A stretch of 64,000 bases of DNA, taken from contig NZ_CP107845.1 in the NCBI RefSeq assembly GCF_041431415.1, positions 7,812,001 to 7,876,000 on the forward strand. The letters run 5' to 3'. The position numbers were made by a program, and so were the translations under genes. The notes under the pieces are model-generated. The model did no database searches. It saw only the letters and a list, made by a program, of their open reading frames with translations, and had not been told where the DNA came from. Of the stretch, positions 8,507 to 17,409 are shown one piece after another (positions within the stretch are counted from its first letter, which is position 1; the number at the start of each line of letters is the position of its first letter). This stretch comes from Streptomyces sp. NBC_00513 (GTDB taxonomy: Bacteria > Actinomycetota > Actinomycetes > Streptomycetales > Streptomycetaceae).

Positions 8507-10279
8507 TGTTCTCCAGTCGTGTGGGGGCGGTTGGGAGCAGGCGCGGATGAGGTGCGGCCAGGCCTGTCCGGCCGGGGGCAGGCCGCGAACCTGCGTCCAC
8601 CCTTGGCGGGCGGCCGCGAGGGCGTTTGTCGCGCGCTTTGACGGCTCAGCTCGTGCCGATGCCTACTGTGGGCGTAGGTCCGAGGGCTCAGTGGCAATGC
8701 CGTCGGCGTTTGCCGGACCAGCGTGTCGAGCCGTTGAAGCCGTGCGGGGTGATGACGAGCCGGGTGCGCAGTGGCCCGGGCGCGCGGGCTGGGTCCGCAT
8801 GGCGGGCCGGTCGGCTTGTGCGCGCGGGCACCGAATGAAGGAGCGCGGCCTGGCGGGCACTCCGCCCGTCGCGGGGAGAGGGTGGGAGGGTAAGGGTCAG
8901 ATGGTTACGGGCGTGTTTCCCCTCTCTGTGTTTACGTTAACATTGCCGGGTGAGGAGAGTGTCGAAGTGACGCCGGGCCGTGTCAAGGAAACTGACGAGT
9001 AGAAGCAGAAGTGGTCCTGCTGGCCTGGGTCACCCCCGACCGTTTCCATCCGGTCGCGTCCTTTTGGCGCAACAGTCGCTCTCCGCCCAGTGCTTGGCCC
9101 CGACAGAGGTGACTGCCCAGCCCTCCGTTTTGCAGCCCCGGTTCGCAGGTCCGCTTCACGTGCCGCGCGAAGTCGGATCAAGATCTCCCGGAAAGCGTGG
9201 ACGCGTTCACCCGCGAGCGGATACTGGCCGTGATGAAGATGCTCGGTCGTCCGCCCGCGGCTTCGCGTGTTTCGGCCCCTCGGCGCGCGTGGGCGAGGTG
9301 GGGCTGCGGCCTGTGCTTCAAAGCATCCGCGCCCTGGCGGCCCACGCGGAACGGTGCCCCGCGGCAGCGGGGGTGAAAGGCCTCGCGGCCGTCGATTGAG
9401 GTTGAGGGTCTGCCGAAGCCGCCCCCAGGTGGTGGGCGGTCTTCGCCACGGTCTCCGCGGCCACGGCATCGCCTTCCGCGGCGAACCCGGGCGACCGAGG
9501 TGCGAACAGCGGCCTCGTCGGCGTGCCGGCGGCGAATCTTCCCGGTTGCGTTCCCATGCCGCCCGGACCGTGGTGTGTACCGGCACAGGCCTCCACGCAT
9601 CCCTGCCCGCCGCACCGGTGCTGCCGGTCGCCGCGGTCAGGCGCGTGTCTCCCCGCTCCTGGGCGCGGTCCGTCGATGACGGTGCCCGTGCCGACACGGG
9701 CGTGAAGGGCGACTCGACCTCGCGAGGTCGTCATGTCGCGTCCGGCGTCGAGCCGCCTCTCCGTGACGGTTCAGGCCCTCGGGCTACGAGCGGTGTCGTC
9801 GGGAACGGCGTCGTCGTGGCCACGGAATCCGGGAAGAACCTGGCCTGAGTCGAGCAGGTCGCGTGAAACCTCACATCGCCCCCTTCGGCATGACCTCGGG
9901 CATCGGTGCAGCTCCAGACCACGTACTTGTTGTGGGGGGCGAATGCGGACGCCGGATGGCGTTGAACCGATCCTGCGACGCGGCGATATTCGGCCGAGCT
10001 ACACCGCTTCGCCCTGTTGACTTATGGCGGAAACGGCGCTTCCCTCTGTTGCATCAAGTTTGAAAGAGAGTGACTGTGGTGGATTCCTTCAGGGGTAATC
10101 CGCCGATCTTCTGGTTCGCGTTGAGCGAGGTTCGATCGTTGAGCCCTCGCTCACCGGGCTCTGCCCCCCAGCCCAGGCCCGGCCAGACAGCGAACACAAC
10201 GACGATCGGCCCGCAGTCTCGTCACATCGCGCGCCTTGCTGCTCGATGCCGTGTGACCCGTCCAAGCAAAGGGAACGAC
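8507..10279. other. Long stretch without a convincing gene
   Basis: About 1.77 kb between the GH30 gene and the sugar-binding protein. Open frames on both strands give arginine/proline-rich translations without domain, signal or ribosome site. One palindromic operator-like site is present (8929-8942). Given the orphan binding protein next to it, this may be the remains of deleted transporter or regulator genes, but no residual homology could be read. Confidence 0.5.
8929..8942. promoter_or_regulatory. LacI-family-type operator TGTTTACGTTAACA
   Basis: Twelve of the 14 positions of TGTTTACGTTAACA obey dyad symmetry around a central ACGT-like core, the usual look of LacI/GalR operators. It lies about 420 nt upstream of the GH30 start and 1.3 kb upstream of the sugar-binding protein. 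No LacI-family gene is present in the window. Confidence 0.45.
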
Positions 10280-11329
10280 ATGTTCACTCACCACCACCGC
10301 CGACCGGTAGCCGTCGTGGCTTTGGGTCTGGCTTCGATGCTCGTCTTGTCCGCGTGTTCCAGCGGTCAGGAGGCGACGGGCGGGAGCTCGGACGTGGGGA
10401 AGGTCGAGGGGAAGATCTCCCTGACCTATCTGCAGAAGCAGGGCGATCAGGAGTACTTCATCGGTGAGGCCGCCGGTGCGAAGGCGAAGGCGGCTCAACT
10501 CGGGATCGATCTGAAGATCGTGAACCTGGGCAATGACGCGAACAAGACGGTGAGTGAGGCGCAGGCGGCGATCTCGCAGAAGAGCAACGGGTTGATCGTC
10601 GTGGTTCCCGATCCGGCCGTGGGGCCGCAGGTCGTGCAGCTGGCGAAGGATGCCAAGGTGGCGTTGTTGACGTCGGACGACCAGATTTGCAGCACCGGCC
10701 CCGATCCGTCCTCCTGTGGTGCCGACGCGTTGGTGCCTCGTATCGGCTTCAGTGGTCAGCAGATGGGAGGCGAGGTCGGCAAGCGGGCGGCCGAGGAGTT
10801 CAAGAAGGCCGGCTGGGGTGCCGCGGAGACCCGGACGATCTCGGCGTGGAAGCAGGACGTCACCGTGTGCACGGACCGGGTGAACGCCTCGAAGAAGGCG
10901 TTCACCGAGGGTGCCGGCGCGCCGGTCCAGAACATCGACGTGCCGACGGACAACTCGCCGACGGGGGCGCAGGACAAGATCGCGGCGACGATCACCGCGA
11001 ATCCGGCGGTGAAGCACTGGGTGGTGTGGGGCTGCAACGACGAGAACGTCCAGGGTGGGGTCACAGCGCTGGAGAACGCCGGCTTCAAGGCGGACAACGT
11101 GATCGGTGTGGGTCTCGGTGCCTACCTGGCCTGCAAGAACTGGAGCTCTGACAAGCCCTCCGGGATGAAGGCCGCGCTCTTCATCAACGGCAAGGACGTC
11201 GGCGCCCTGGCCGTACAGACCATGTACCACAAGCTGAAGGACGGCAAGGACTTCCCCAAGGAAGCCTTCGCCCCGACCACGATGGTCGACGCCTCCACTT
11301 GGAAGGAAGTGGGAGTCAGCTGCGGCTGA
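10280..11329 (+). CDS. Sugar ABC transporter substrate-binding lipoprotein
   Basis: Captures a sugar outside the membrane for ABC import. The protein has 349 residues. Residues 1-26 are a lipoprotein signal with lipobox LSAC (Cys26). The remainder is a periplasmic-binding-protein type 1 fold of the RbsB-like group, with SLTYLQKQGDQEYF, an AISQKSNGLIVVVPDP hinge segment and VIGVGLGAYLACK near the end. The ATG at 10280 has AGGGA 8 nt upstream. An in-frame ATG-less extension of 210 nt upstream is not signal-like and was rejected. No ATPase or permease lies beside it, so it either serves a transporter elsewhere or is what remains of an operon. Its position beside two galactanases suggests galactose or an arabinogalactan oligosaccharide as ligand (inference). 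Confidence 0.87.
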   Translation: MFTHHHRRPVAVVALGLASMLVLSACSSGQEATGGSSDVGKVEGKISLTYLQKQGDQEYFIGEAAGAKAKAAQLGIDLKIVNLGNDANKTVSEAQAAISQKSNGLIVVVPDPAVGPQVVQLAKDAKVALLTSDDQICSTGPDPSSCGADALVPRIGFSGQQMGGEVGKRAAEEFKKAGWGAAETRTISAWKQDVTVCTDRVNASKKAFTEGAGAPVQNIDVPTDNSPTGAQDKIAATITANPAVKHWVVWGCNDENVQGGVTALENAGFKADNVIGVGLGAYLACKNWSSDKPSGMKAALFINGKDVGALAVQTMYHKLKDGKDFPKEAFAPTTMVDASTWKEVGVSCG

Positions 11330-11538
11330 CCCCGACCGGCATCGAGGACGGGTACGACCGCCGTGGCGCGTACCCGTCGCGACCGACCGTCGACCAGCAG
11401 CATGGCTGAGCGGCACACGTTCCCCCAGCATGCGAAGCTCCCCATGACCACAACCGGCACGCGCCCGCCTGCCGCCTCCTGCGCCGAAAACCCCGGCGGA
11501 GAGATCTCCGTGGAGGACATCACCGAACGCCCCCCTTA

Positions 11539-11569
11539 CCGTCGCGCAGGACGCAGTCCTGCGCGACGG
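11539..11569 (+). terminator. Strong 14-bp hairpin downstream of the binding protein
   Basis: Two perfect 14-nt arms (CCGTCGCGCAGGAC and its complement) flank a GCA triloop, about 210 nt after the binding-protein stop. The likely role is a factor-independent terminator for the plus strand. It also faces the end of the minus-strand lyase gene. Confidence 0.65.
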
Positions 11570-11669
11570 CGCGGTCCCGGCGTGTTGGAGGCCCGCGACA
11601 CCAACGACGGGGAAGTTGTCCGTCTCATGGGTGGCCGTGGCCCGTCCTCCGTGATCGCACGGTCGGACA

Positions 11670-12473
11670 TCACCCAGCCAGCAGGGCCCGGGCCAGTTCG
11701 AGACGCGGTCGGTCGATCATCTGGCCGTCCACGCGCACGGCGGCCCCATCGAAATCGCCGGCGGCCGCGACGACCCGGCGCGCCCAATCTCGTTCCGCCG
11801 CGGTCGGCTGCCAGGCGAGGTGTACGGGTTCCACCTGCCGCGGGTGCACGCAGAGCCGGCCGCCGAATCCGAGCCCTCGGCTGCGCCGGGACGAGGCCAC
11901 CAACCCGGCCTCGTCCTCGAGCCGGGTGTAGACCCCGTCGAGCGGCGCCGGCAGACCGGCTGCTCGCGAGGCCACCACCAGAGCCGAACGGGCCCAGAGC
12001 AGCTCCGGTTCGTCAGGGCCCGAGGGAGTGATACCCGCGTCCAGCGCGAAGTCGATGCTGCCGAAGAGGAGGCGTACGACCCGGGGAACCGCAGCGATCG
12101 CCGCCGCTTCCCGCACGCCCAGAGCGCTCTCCACCAGCGCCAACAAGGGCACGTCCGGAGGCAACCTCCGCACGACACCGGCCACTTGGTGCGCGGTGGC
12201 GCTCTTGGGGAGAACCACTCCGCGCAGGCTTCGTGCCGCCGCGAGCGCGGCCATGTCTTCGTCGCACCATGGCGTGTCCACCGCGTTGATCCGCAGATAG
12301 CCCTCATGTGCGGCAAGCCATTCAACCGCGGCGTCCCGCGCCCGCGCCTTCCCCTCCGGCGCTACGGCGTCCTCAAGGTCGACGAGCACCCCGCCCGGAT
12401 CGCAGGCTGCCGCCTTGGCGAAGCGCTCCGGCCGGTCACCCGGTACGAACAGCAGAGTGACTCGGGGCTTCAC
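11670..12473 (-). CDS. HpcH/HpaI (CitE-like) acyl-CoA lyase, candidate citramalyl-CoA lyase
   Basis: Would split a beta-hydroxyacyl-CoA, such as citramalyl-CoA into pyruvate and acetyl-CoA. The 267-residue TIM-barrel protein has the family motifs VTLLFVPGDRPERF at the N-terminus, VDLEDAVAPEGK (metal-linked acidic pair), VVLPKS, LLALVESALGVREAAAIAA (metal-binding Glu) and GGRLCVHPRQVEPV near the C-terminus. The GTG at 12473 has GGAGG 7 nt upstream. The GTG directly before it is closer than ideal. It is the last gene of a minus-strand trio, 25 nt after the carrier. Malyl-CoA or beta-methylmalyl-CoA lyase are alternatives, but the CoA-transferase and MaoC neighbours favour citramalyl-CoA. Confidence 0.85.
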   Translation of the reverse strand: MKPRVTLLFVPGDRPERFAKAAACDPGGVLVDLEDAVAPEGKARARDAAVEWLAAHEGYLRINAVDTPWCDEDMAALAAARSLRGVVLPKSATAHQVAGVVRRLPPDVPLLALVESALGVREAAAIAAVPRVVRLLFGSIDFALDAGITPSGPDEPELLWARSALVVASRAAGLPAPLDGVYTRLEDEAGLVASSRRSRGLGFGGRLCVHPRQVEPVHLAWQPTAAERDWARRVVAAAGDFDGAAVRVDGQMIDRPRLELARALLAG

Positions 12474-12498
12474 CACTGTTCCTCCCTTCGCGGCGACG

Positions 12499-13740
12499 TC
12501 ACAGGACCACGAAGGCGAGCCAGGCACACATCGGAGCGATCGCACACACCCCGGCGCCCCACCGCAGCAGGCCGCGATACACACCCGCACGAAGCCGCTC
12601 GGGCGAGTTGGCGACCACCAGGGCGCCATTGGTGGAGAAGGGACTCGCGTCCACGACCGTCGCCGTTGCCGCCAAGGCGATCACCATGCCGGTCGTTCCG
12701 ATGGCTCCCGACTGGAGAAACGGCACGGACAGAGGCACCAGCGCACCCAGGATTCCAGTGGTGGACGCGAAGGCGGAGACAACGCCGGCGACGTAACAGA
12801 TCAGCAGGGCTGCCACCAAAGGTGCGCCGATCGCCGCGATCGTCGTACCCAGTGAGTCGACGACGCCGATCTTCTGGAGCAGGGAGATGTACGTGACGAT
12901 CCCGCAGACCAGGAGAACGACCGGCCAGGCGATCTCCTTGACGGCCGCCTGGGCCGTGCGACGGAAGAACAGCGCCAGCAGCGCGGCCAGAGTGAGAGCG
13001 AGGAAGCCGGTGTCCAGTGAGAAGACGGTGGTGCCCACGACCATCGCGGCCATCGCGGCCAACGTCGCAACCTGTTCGCAGCCCAGTCGAGGCCCCGGGC
13101 CCTCTTCGGGGTCGCTCACGTCCTCCGGGCCCCCGGCCGCGAGGGACTTGCGGCCGAAGACCAACCAGGTTGCCCCGGCGGCTGCCAGGTTGAAGGCAAA
13201 GGTTCCGGCGAAGAGCTGCCCCGCGCCCACGGGCAGATGCTGGGCCGCCAGGGAGGAGTGGACGATTCCGCCCAGGATGCCGGACGGTGCGAAGCTTCCC
13301 GCTGCGGCGCCGTTGACAGCCATCAGCCCGGCGTACAGCGGATTGACTTGGTGGCGTACGGCGAAGGTGATGCCGATGGGGGCGACGATGGCGACCGCGG
13401 CAGGCGAAGCCGAGCCCGTCGCGCACAGGAGCGCCGTCAGGAAGAACAGCACCCAGGGGATGGCTGCCACCCGGTCGCCGACTGCCCGTACCGCGACGCG
13501 CACCAGCCAGTCCACCGTGCCGTTGACGCGCGCGATACCGAAAAGGAACGTCACAGCCACCAACACCACGAACATCGCGGCGGGGAAGCCCAGCAATACC
13601 TCTTCCGGTGTACGGCCGAGCACGACGCACCCCAGCACGAAGGTGGCTGCCAGCGCGAGAATGCCCATGTTCAACCCGCACACGCTGGAGAGCACGAACA
13701 CCGCAACGAGGACAAGTACTCCGACGACCTCAATCGACAT
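12499..13740 (-). CDS. MatC-like dicarboxylate carrier (SLC13/ArsB-type permease)
   Basis: An integral membrane protein of 413 residues with about 11-12 hydrophobic segments, in the dicarboxylate carrier MatC / ion transporter superfamily. It starts MSIEVVGVLVLVAVFVL and has the two pseudo-symmetric halves with re-entrant motifs (CATGSASPAAVAIVAP in the first half, ASTTGILGALVPLSVP in the second). The start ATG lies inside the 3' end of the CoA-transferase gene (11-nt overlap), so expression is coupled. In this operon the cargo is probably the C5 dicarboxylate that the CoA-transferase activates. Confidence 0.85.
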   Translation of the reverse strand: MSIEVVGVLVLVAVFVLSSVCGLNMGILALAATFVLGCVVLGRTPEEVLLGFPAAMFVVLVAVTFLFGIARVNGTVDWLVRVAVRAVGDRVAAIPWVLFFLTALLCATGSASPAAVAIVAPIGITFAVRHQVNPLYAGLMAVNGAAAGSFAPSGILGGIVHSSLAAQHLPVGAGQLFAGTFAFNLAAAGATWLVFGRKSLAAGGPEDVSDPEEGPGPRLGCEQVATLAAMAAMVVGTTVFSLDTGFLALTLAALLALFFRRTAQAAVKEIAWPVVLLVCGIVTYISLLQKIGVVDSLGTTIAAIGAPLVAALLICYVAGVVSAFASTTGILGALVPLSVPFLQSGAIGTTGMVIALAATATVVDASPFSTNGALVVANSPERLRAGVYRGLLRWGAGVCAIAPMCAWLAFVVL

Positions 13741-14950
13741 GGTGTGCCCCCTGGTGGGTGCTCGCGGGGGCCTCCTGGGCCAACCACGCGAGGACGGAGT
13801 CGGTGTGCTCTCCCAGCGCCGGCACGCGCCCCAGCCTCAGCGGGCGCTCTCCGTGAAACGTGACGGGAGGGATGAGTCCGCGTAGTTCCCCGACAGGGCT
13901 GCCGAACGGCGCCCATCGGCGACGCTCGCGCAGTTGCGGATGCGCGCTGAATTCCTCCACGGTGCGCTGGTGTCCGTAGGCGATGGACGCTTCCTTGAGC
14001 CTCGCCACCAGCTCTTCGCCCGTGACCCCCGACGCGACCTCCTCCACGATGGCGTCGAGTTCGCAGCGGTGGGCAACCCTGTCGGCGTTGCCGTTGAAGC
14101 GAGGGTCATCCCGAAGCTCCGGGCGGCGCAGGACGATCTCGCAGAAGGACGCCCACTCGCGTTCGTTCTGCAGCCCGAGAGTGACGGTTTCCCCGTCGAG
14201 CCCCGTGAACGGGCCATACGGAGCGATGGCCGCGTGCTTGGCGCCGGCGCGCGCGGGGGCTGTCCCGCCGTAGCGCGTGTAGTACTCGGCGTAACCCATC
14301 CACTCGCCCAATGCCTCCAGCATGGACACCTCGACCTGCGCTCCCCGACCGGTGCGGGCACGCGTGATCAAGGCGGTCAGGATTCCAGAGTATGCGTACA
14401 TGCCGGCGCTGATATCGGCGATCGACAAGCCCACCTTGGAGGGAGTCTCCGGCGTCCCGGTGAGGGAGACCAGTCCGGCCTCGCACTGTACGAGGAGGTC
14501 GTACGCCTTGCGGTCGCGGTAGGACCCGCTGCTGCCGTATCCGGAGATGTCGCAGGTGATCAGATCCGGGTGGTTTGATGCCAGGGTTTGACTGCCGATG
14601 CCCAGCCTTTCCGCCGCGCCGGGAGCGAGATTTTGCACCAGGACGTCGGCGCGGCCGACGAGGGAGTGCAGTTGCCGGTTCCCTTCCGGGGAGCGGACGT
14701 CGAGTTGGACGCTTTCCTTGCCCCTGTTGAGCCAGACGAAGTGGCTGGACATGCCGCGGACCGTGCGGTCGTACCCGCGGGCGAGATCGCCGCTGCCGGG
14801 TCGCTCGATCTTGATGACGCGGGCGCCGAGGTCGGCCAGTTGCCTGGTGGCGAAGGGCGCGGCGACAGCCTGTTCCAAGGACACGACGACGAGCCCGGAC
14901 AGGGGACCGGCAGCGGTGCGGTCCTCGGGGGGTGCATACGGATCAGACAT
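13730..14950 (-). CDS. CaiB/BaiF (class III) CoA-transferase, candidate itaconate CoA-transferase
   Basis: Moves CoA from an acyl-CoA donor such as succinyl-CoA to a free dicarboxylate. The 406-residue protein has the family-III opening (LVVVSLEQAVAAPFATRQLADLGARVIKIE), WLNRGKESVQLDVR and the catalytic Asp in KAYDLLVQCEAGL. The ATG at 14950 has GGGAGG just upstream, and a long upstream open extension shows no homology. It heads the CoA-transferase, carrier, lyase operon and is divergent from the LysR gene. The P. aeruginosa itaconate operon, as I recall, also pairs a class III CoA-transferase with a MaoC hydratase, a CitE lyase and a LysR regulator, which supports the assignment. Confidence 0.85.
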   Translation of the reverse strand: MSDPYAPPEDRTAAGPLSGLVVVSLEQAVAAPFATRQLADLGARVIKIERPGSGDLARGYDRTVRGMSSHFVWLNRGKESVQLDVRSPEGNRQLHSLVGRADVLVQNLAPGAAERLGIGSQTLASNHPDLITCDISGYGSSGSYRDRKAYDLLVQCEAGLVSLTGTPETPSKVGLSIADISAGMYAYSGILTALITRARTGRGAQVEVSMLEALGEWMGYAEYYTRYGGTAPARAGAKHAAIAPYGPFTGLDGETVTLGLQNEREWASFCEIVLRRPELRDDPRFNGNADRVAHRCELDAIVEEVASGVTGEELVARLKEASIAYGHQRTVEEFSAHPQLRERRRWAPFGSPVGELRGLIPPVTFHGERPLRLGRVPALGEHTDSVLAWLAQEAPASTHQGAHHVD

Positions 14951-15049
14951 GGGGTCCCTCCCATGGAGTGTGATCGGGTGGGACACACTGTTGGTCTCGC
15001 GAAAGCCGTTGTGAAATGACGAAATCTCCGGTCGACCATGCACAGGACG

Positions 15050-15055
15050 TATAAT
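15050..15055 (+). promoter_or_regulatory. -10 box of a leaderless lysR promoter
   Basis: A perfect TATAAT ends 6 nt before the GTG at 15062, where the LysR homology begins. This fits transcription starting at the start codon (leaderless mRNA), and no ribosome site precedes the GTG. The 111 bp between the divergent genes also hold a repeated ATTTC/GAAAT element near 15013-15025, which could be part of the LysR site. Confidence 0.55.
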
Positions 15056-15061
15056 CCGACA

Positions 15062-15955
15062 GTGGAGATCAGAGAGCTTCAGTGGTTCGCTGTTCTGGCC
15101 GAATGCCAGCACGTGACAGCTGCGGCGGAGCGGTTGAACATCTCGCAGCCGACCCTGTCGCGTGCGATCGCACGACTGGAGCGGCGCGTGGGGGTGCCGC
15201 TCTTCGACAGGCACCAGAACCGCCTTCGGCTCAACAAGTACGGCGAGGTGTTCCGCGCCCACGCCCTGCGCGCCATTGGTGAGATCGACGGGGCCGAACA
15301 GCGCATCGCGAGTCTGGTCGATCCTGACGGGGGGACGGTGGCACTGGGCTTTCTGCATTCCTACGGCTCCTGGCTGGTACCTGGACTGCTCGCCGGCTAC
15401 CGCGTGATCGCCCCGACCACCCGATTCGATCTGCGTGGAGCCGCCGCCGACACGGTGGTCGACGACGTGCGCCAGGGCAGGCTGGATCTGGGGCTCACCA
15501 GCCCACAACCGGCCGGCCATGACCTTGACTGGACCCCCTTGCAGCGGGAACCCCTGTGCCTGCTCGTTCCCTCTGGGCACCGCCTGGCGCGCCGCCATCG
15601 GGTGGAGGCGGCAGAGCTGGTCGAGGAGGACTTTCTGGCGCTGCGGCCGGTGTTCGGTCTTCGCCAGGTGGCCGACCGGCTGTGCGCCGCAGCCGGCTAC
15701 GAACCGCGGATCATCATGGAGTGCACGGAACTCAGCACGCTGCGAGAGCTTGTGGCGGCAGGGCTGGGAGTCGCTGTCGTCCCCGCGAGGGGAAGCCCCG
15801 CGGGCACGGGGGACCGGACCGTCGCCGTGCCCTTCAAGGATCCGCAGGCATACCGCACGATTGGCCTGATCAACCCGCTCGGGGGGCCGCGCGCGGCAGC
15901 GGTTGTGCGATTCTACGACTACGTTTGCTCGACAGCTCATGCACACGATGCATGA
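15062..15955 (+). CDS. LysR-family transcriptional regulator of the CoA-linked dicarboxylate unit
   Basis: A DNA-binding regulator of 297 residues. Residues 1-60 are the winged helix-turn-helix (IRELQWFAVLAECQHVTAAAERLNI, then SQPTLSRAIARLE), followed by the LysR effector domain (about 90-290). Start GTG 15062 is preferred because LysR proteins start immediately before this helix. An ATG 24 nt upstream is possible. It is divergent from the CoA-transferase operon and followed directly by the MaoC gene, so it probably senses a CoA-pathway metabolite or the dicarboxylate itself, comparable to ItcR-type regulators of itaconate genes. Confidence 0.87.
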   Translation: MEIRELQWFAVLAECQHVTAAAERLNISQPTLSRAIARLERRVGVPLFDRHQNRLRLNKYGEVFRAHALRAIGEIDGAEQRIASLVDPDGGTVALGFLHSYGSWLVPGLLAGYRVIAPTTRFDLRGAAADTVVDDVRQGRLDLGLTSPQPAGHDLDWTPLQREPLCLLVPSGHRLARRHRVEAAELVEEDFLALRPVFGLRQVADRLCAAAGYEPRIIMECTELSTLRELVAAGLGVAVVPARGSPAGTGDRTVAVPFKDPQAYRTIGLINPLGGPRAAAVVRFYDYVCSTAHAHDA

Positions 15956-16002
15956 TGCGGGTGAAAGTTCGCTATTTCACAGGACGCTCCGAACTTCTCA
16001 GA

Positions 16003-16593
16003 ATGAGTCTCATGACGACCGAGCACTCATTCTCAGCCCCCGACCCCGCCGCCCCTGGCCCGGCCGCCCCCGTTGGTGGCTGGCCCGGCCGCTACTTCGA
16101 GGACTTCACCGTCGGTGACGTGTACAAGCACACCCTTGGGCGCACCGTTCTCGAAACGGACAACTCCTGGCTCACCCTGCTGACCCAGAACACCGCCCCG
16201 CTGCATTTCGACCGCCACTATGCGGCCGGCACCCGTTGGGGCCGGCCGCTCGTCGATTCCACGTTCACGCTCGCCCTGATCACAGGGCAGAGCGTGAGCG
16301 ACATATCGCAGCATGTGATGGCCAACCTCGGCTGGGACCGGGTCAGGCTGCCCAACCCCGTATTCGAAGGCGACACCCTCTACTCGCAGTCCGAGGTGCT
16401 CACCAAGCGGGATTCAAGCAGCCGTCCTGACATCGGCATCATCAGCGTGCGCACCATCGGGTTCAACCAGGAGGGTGTCATCGTGATCACTTTCGAGCGG
16501 ACCTTGATGGTGTACCGCCGCGCACACGGTCCGGGCTTCGCGACCGTCGAACCGGTATGGGACGAGCGCTCCCTCCGGGCAGCCGGGTTGTGA
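16003..16593 (+). CDS. MaoC-family hydratase, candidate itaconyl-CoA hydratase
   Basis: A hot-dog-fold hydratase of about 196 residues that adds water to an enoyl-CoA. It has the MaoC body YFEDFTVGDVYKH, DNSWLTLLTQNTAPLHFDRHYA (the catalytic Asp/His region), VDSTFTLALITGQSVSD and NPVFEGDTLYSQSEV. Possible starts are ATG 15952 (overlapping the LysR stop), 16003 and 16012. None has a clear ribosome site, and 16003 is a compromise. It sits directly after lysR and would supply the hydration step between the CoA-transferase and the CitE-like lyase. Mesaconyl-CoA hydratase is the main alternative. Confidence 0.83.
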   Translation: MSLMTTEHSFSAPDPAAPGPAAPVGGWPGRYFEDFTVGDVYKHTLGRTVLETDNSWLTLLTQNTAPLHFDRHYAAGTRWGRPLVDSTFTLALITGQSVSDISQHVMANLGWDRVRLPNPVFEGDTLYSQSEVLTKRDSSSRPDIGIISVRTIGFNQEGVIVITFERTLMVYRRAHGPGFATVEPVWDERSLRAAGL

Positions 16594-16777
16594 GGGGGCC
16601 GGCCCGAGAGACGCAGGCGCTGGTCGACGCCACCGCTCCCATTCCGCTTCCTCCGGCGAAGGTCATGCCGGCTGACAGGGCGCATGTGAACATCCGAAGC
16701 GCCCATCACATCATCACTCAATCTCAAGCCGCACAGAGAACAGCATCGGACGTGGGGGGAATGCCCTAGGAGGGGCC

Positions 16778-17278
16778 ATGACGAATCACAGCATGCCGGT
16801 CACCGCAACTGCAGTGGCTCCGGCACCGGCCGGGATTCCCCCGACGTCGCTCACCCGCCGCGCGGCCACAACCGACCCCGCCGCTGGTTGCCCGCGACAG
16901 GCACTGCTCACCCTGCCTGCAGAAACGAAACGCGTGCGAATCGCCCGGGAGTTCACCGCGGATGTGCTCAGCCGCTGGCAGGTGTCCGGCGATGACCGGG
17001 ACTCCGCGGTTCTCATCGTCAGTGAACTCGCCACGAATGCCGCCCTCTACGGTCACGCGGAGCTGACGGTTCGGCTGGCACTGAGCGAGAACATCCTGCA
17101 CGTCGCCGTGGCCGACTGCGGACGCCCGCCCGCCTCCAGGGCGAAGCGGCCGGGCATCGACCCGATCGAACACGGCCGTGGGATGGACATCGTGGAATGC
17201 CTGGCGCACTGGACTGACGTCCGCCAAGAGGCCGACGGCCGCCGAGTCCATGCTCACCTTCTGCTGGCGGCACAGTAG
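16778..17278 (+). CDS. Anti-sigma-type ATP-binding protein (HATPase_c)
   Basis: A 166-residue single-domain GHKL ATP-binding protein, as found in large numbers in Streptomyces and related to RsbW/SpoIIAB anti-sigma kinases. It shows the N-box SELATNAALYGHAE, the G1 box VADCGRPP and the G2 box EHGRGMDIVECLA. The first 45 residues are an unstructured Ala/Pro/Thr-rich leader. A very good ribosome site (AGGAGGGG) precedes the ATG. No sigma factor or anti-anti-sigma partner lies next to it, so the target is unknown. Confidence 0.88.
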   Translation: MTNHSMPVTATAVAPAPAGIPPTSLTRRAATTDPAAGCPRQALLTLPAETKRVRIAREFTADVLSRWQVSGDDRDSAVLIVSELATNAALYGHAELTVRLALSENILHVAVADCGRPPASRAKRPGIDPIEHGRGMDIVECLAHWTDVRQEADGRRVHAHLLLAAQ

Positions 17279-17409
17279 ATGAAGCTGACGCATGGCACGT
17301 GACCCTCGTGGTGATGCCACCGGCGCCCGTGGTGTCGACCAGCCGCATGTCACCGATCTGGAAGCCATCGTGCTCGACGTTGATGTCGTGGTGGAGAGGC
17401 TCGGCGGAA

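Noticed and set aside
8897..9697. Possible gene on the minus strand in the desert before the binding protein
   Set aside because: Long but Arg/Pro/Gly-rich, no ribosome site, no recognised motif, and it overlaps the operator-like palindrome.
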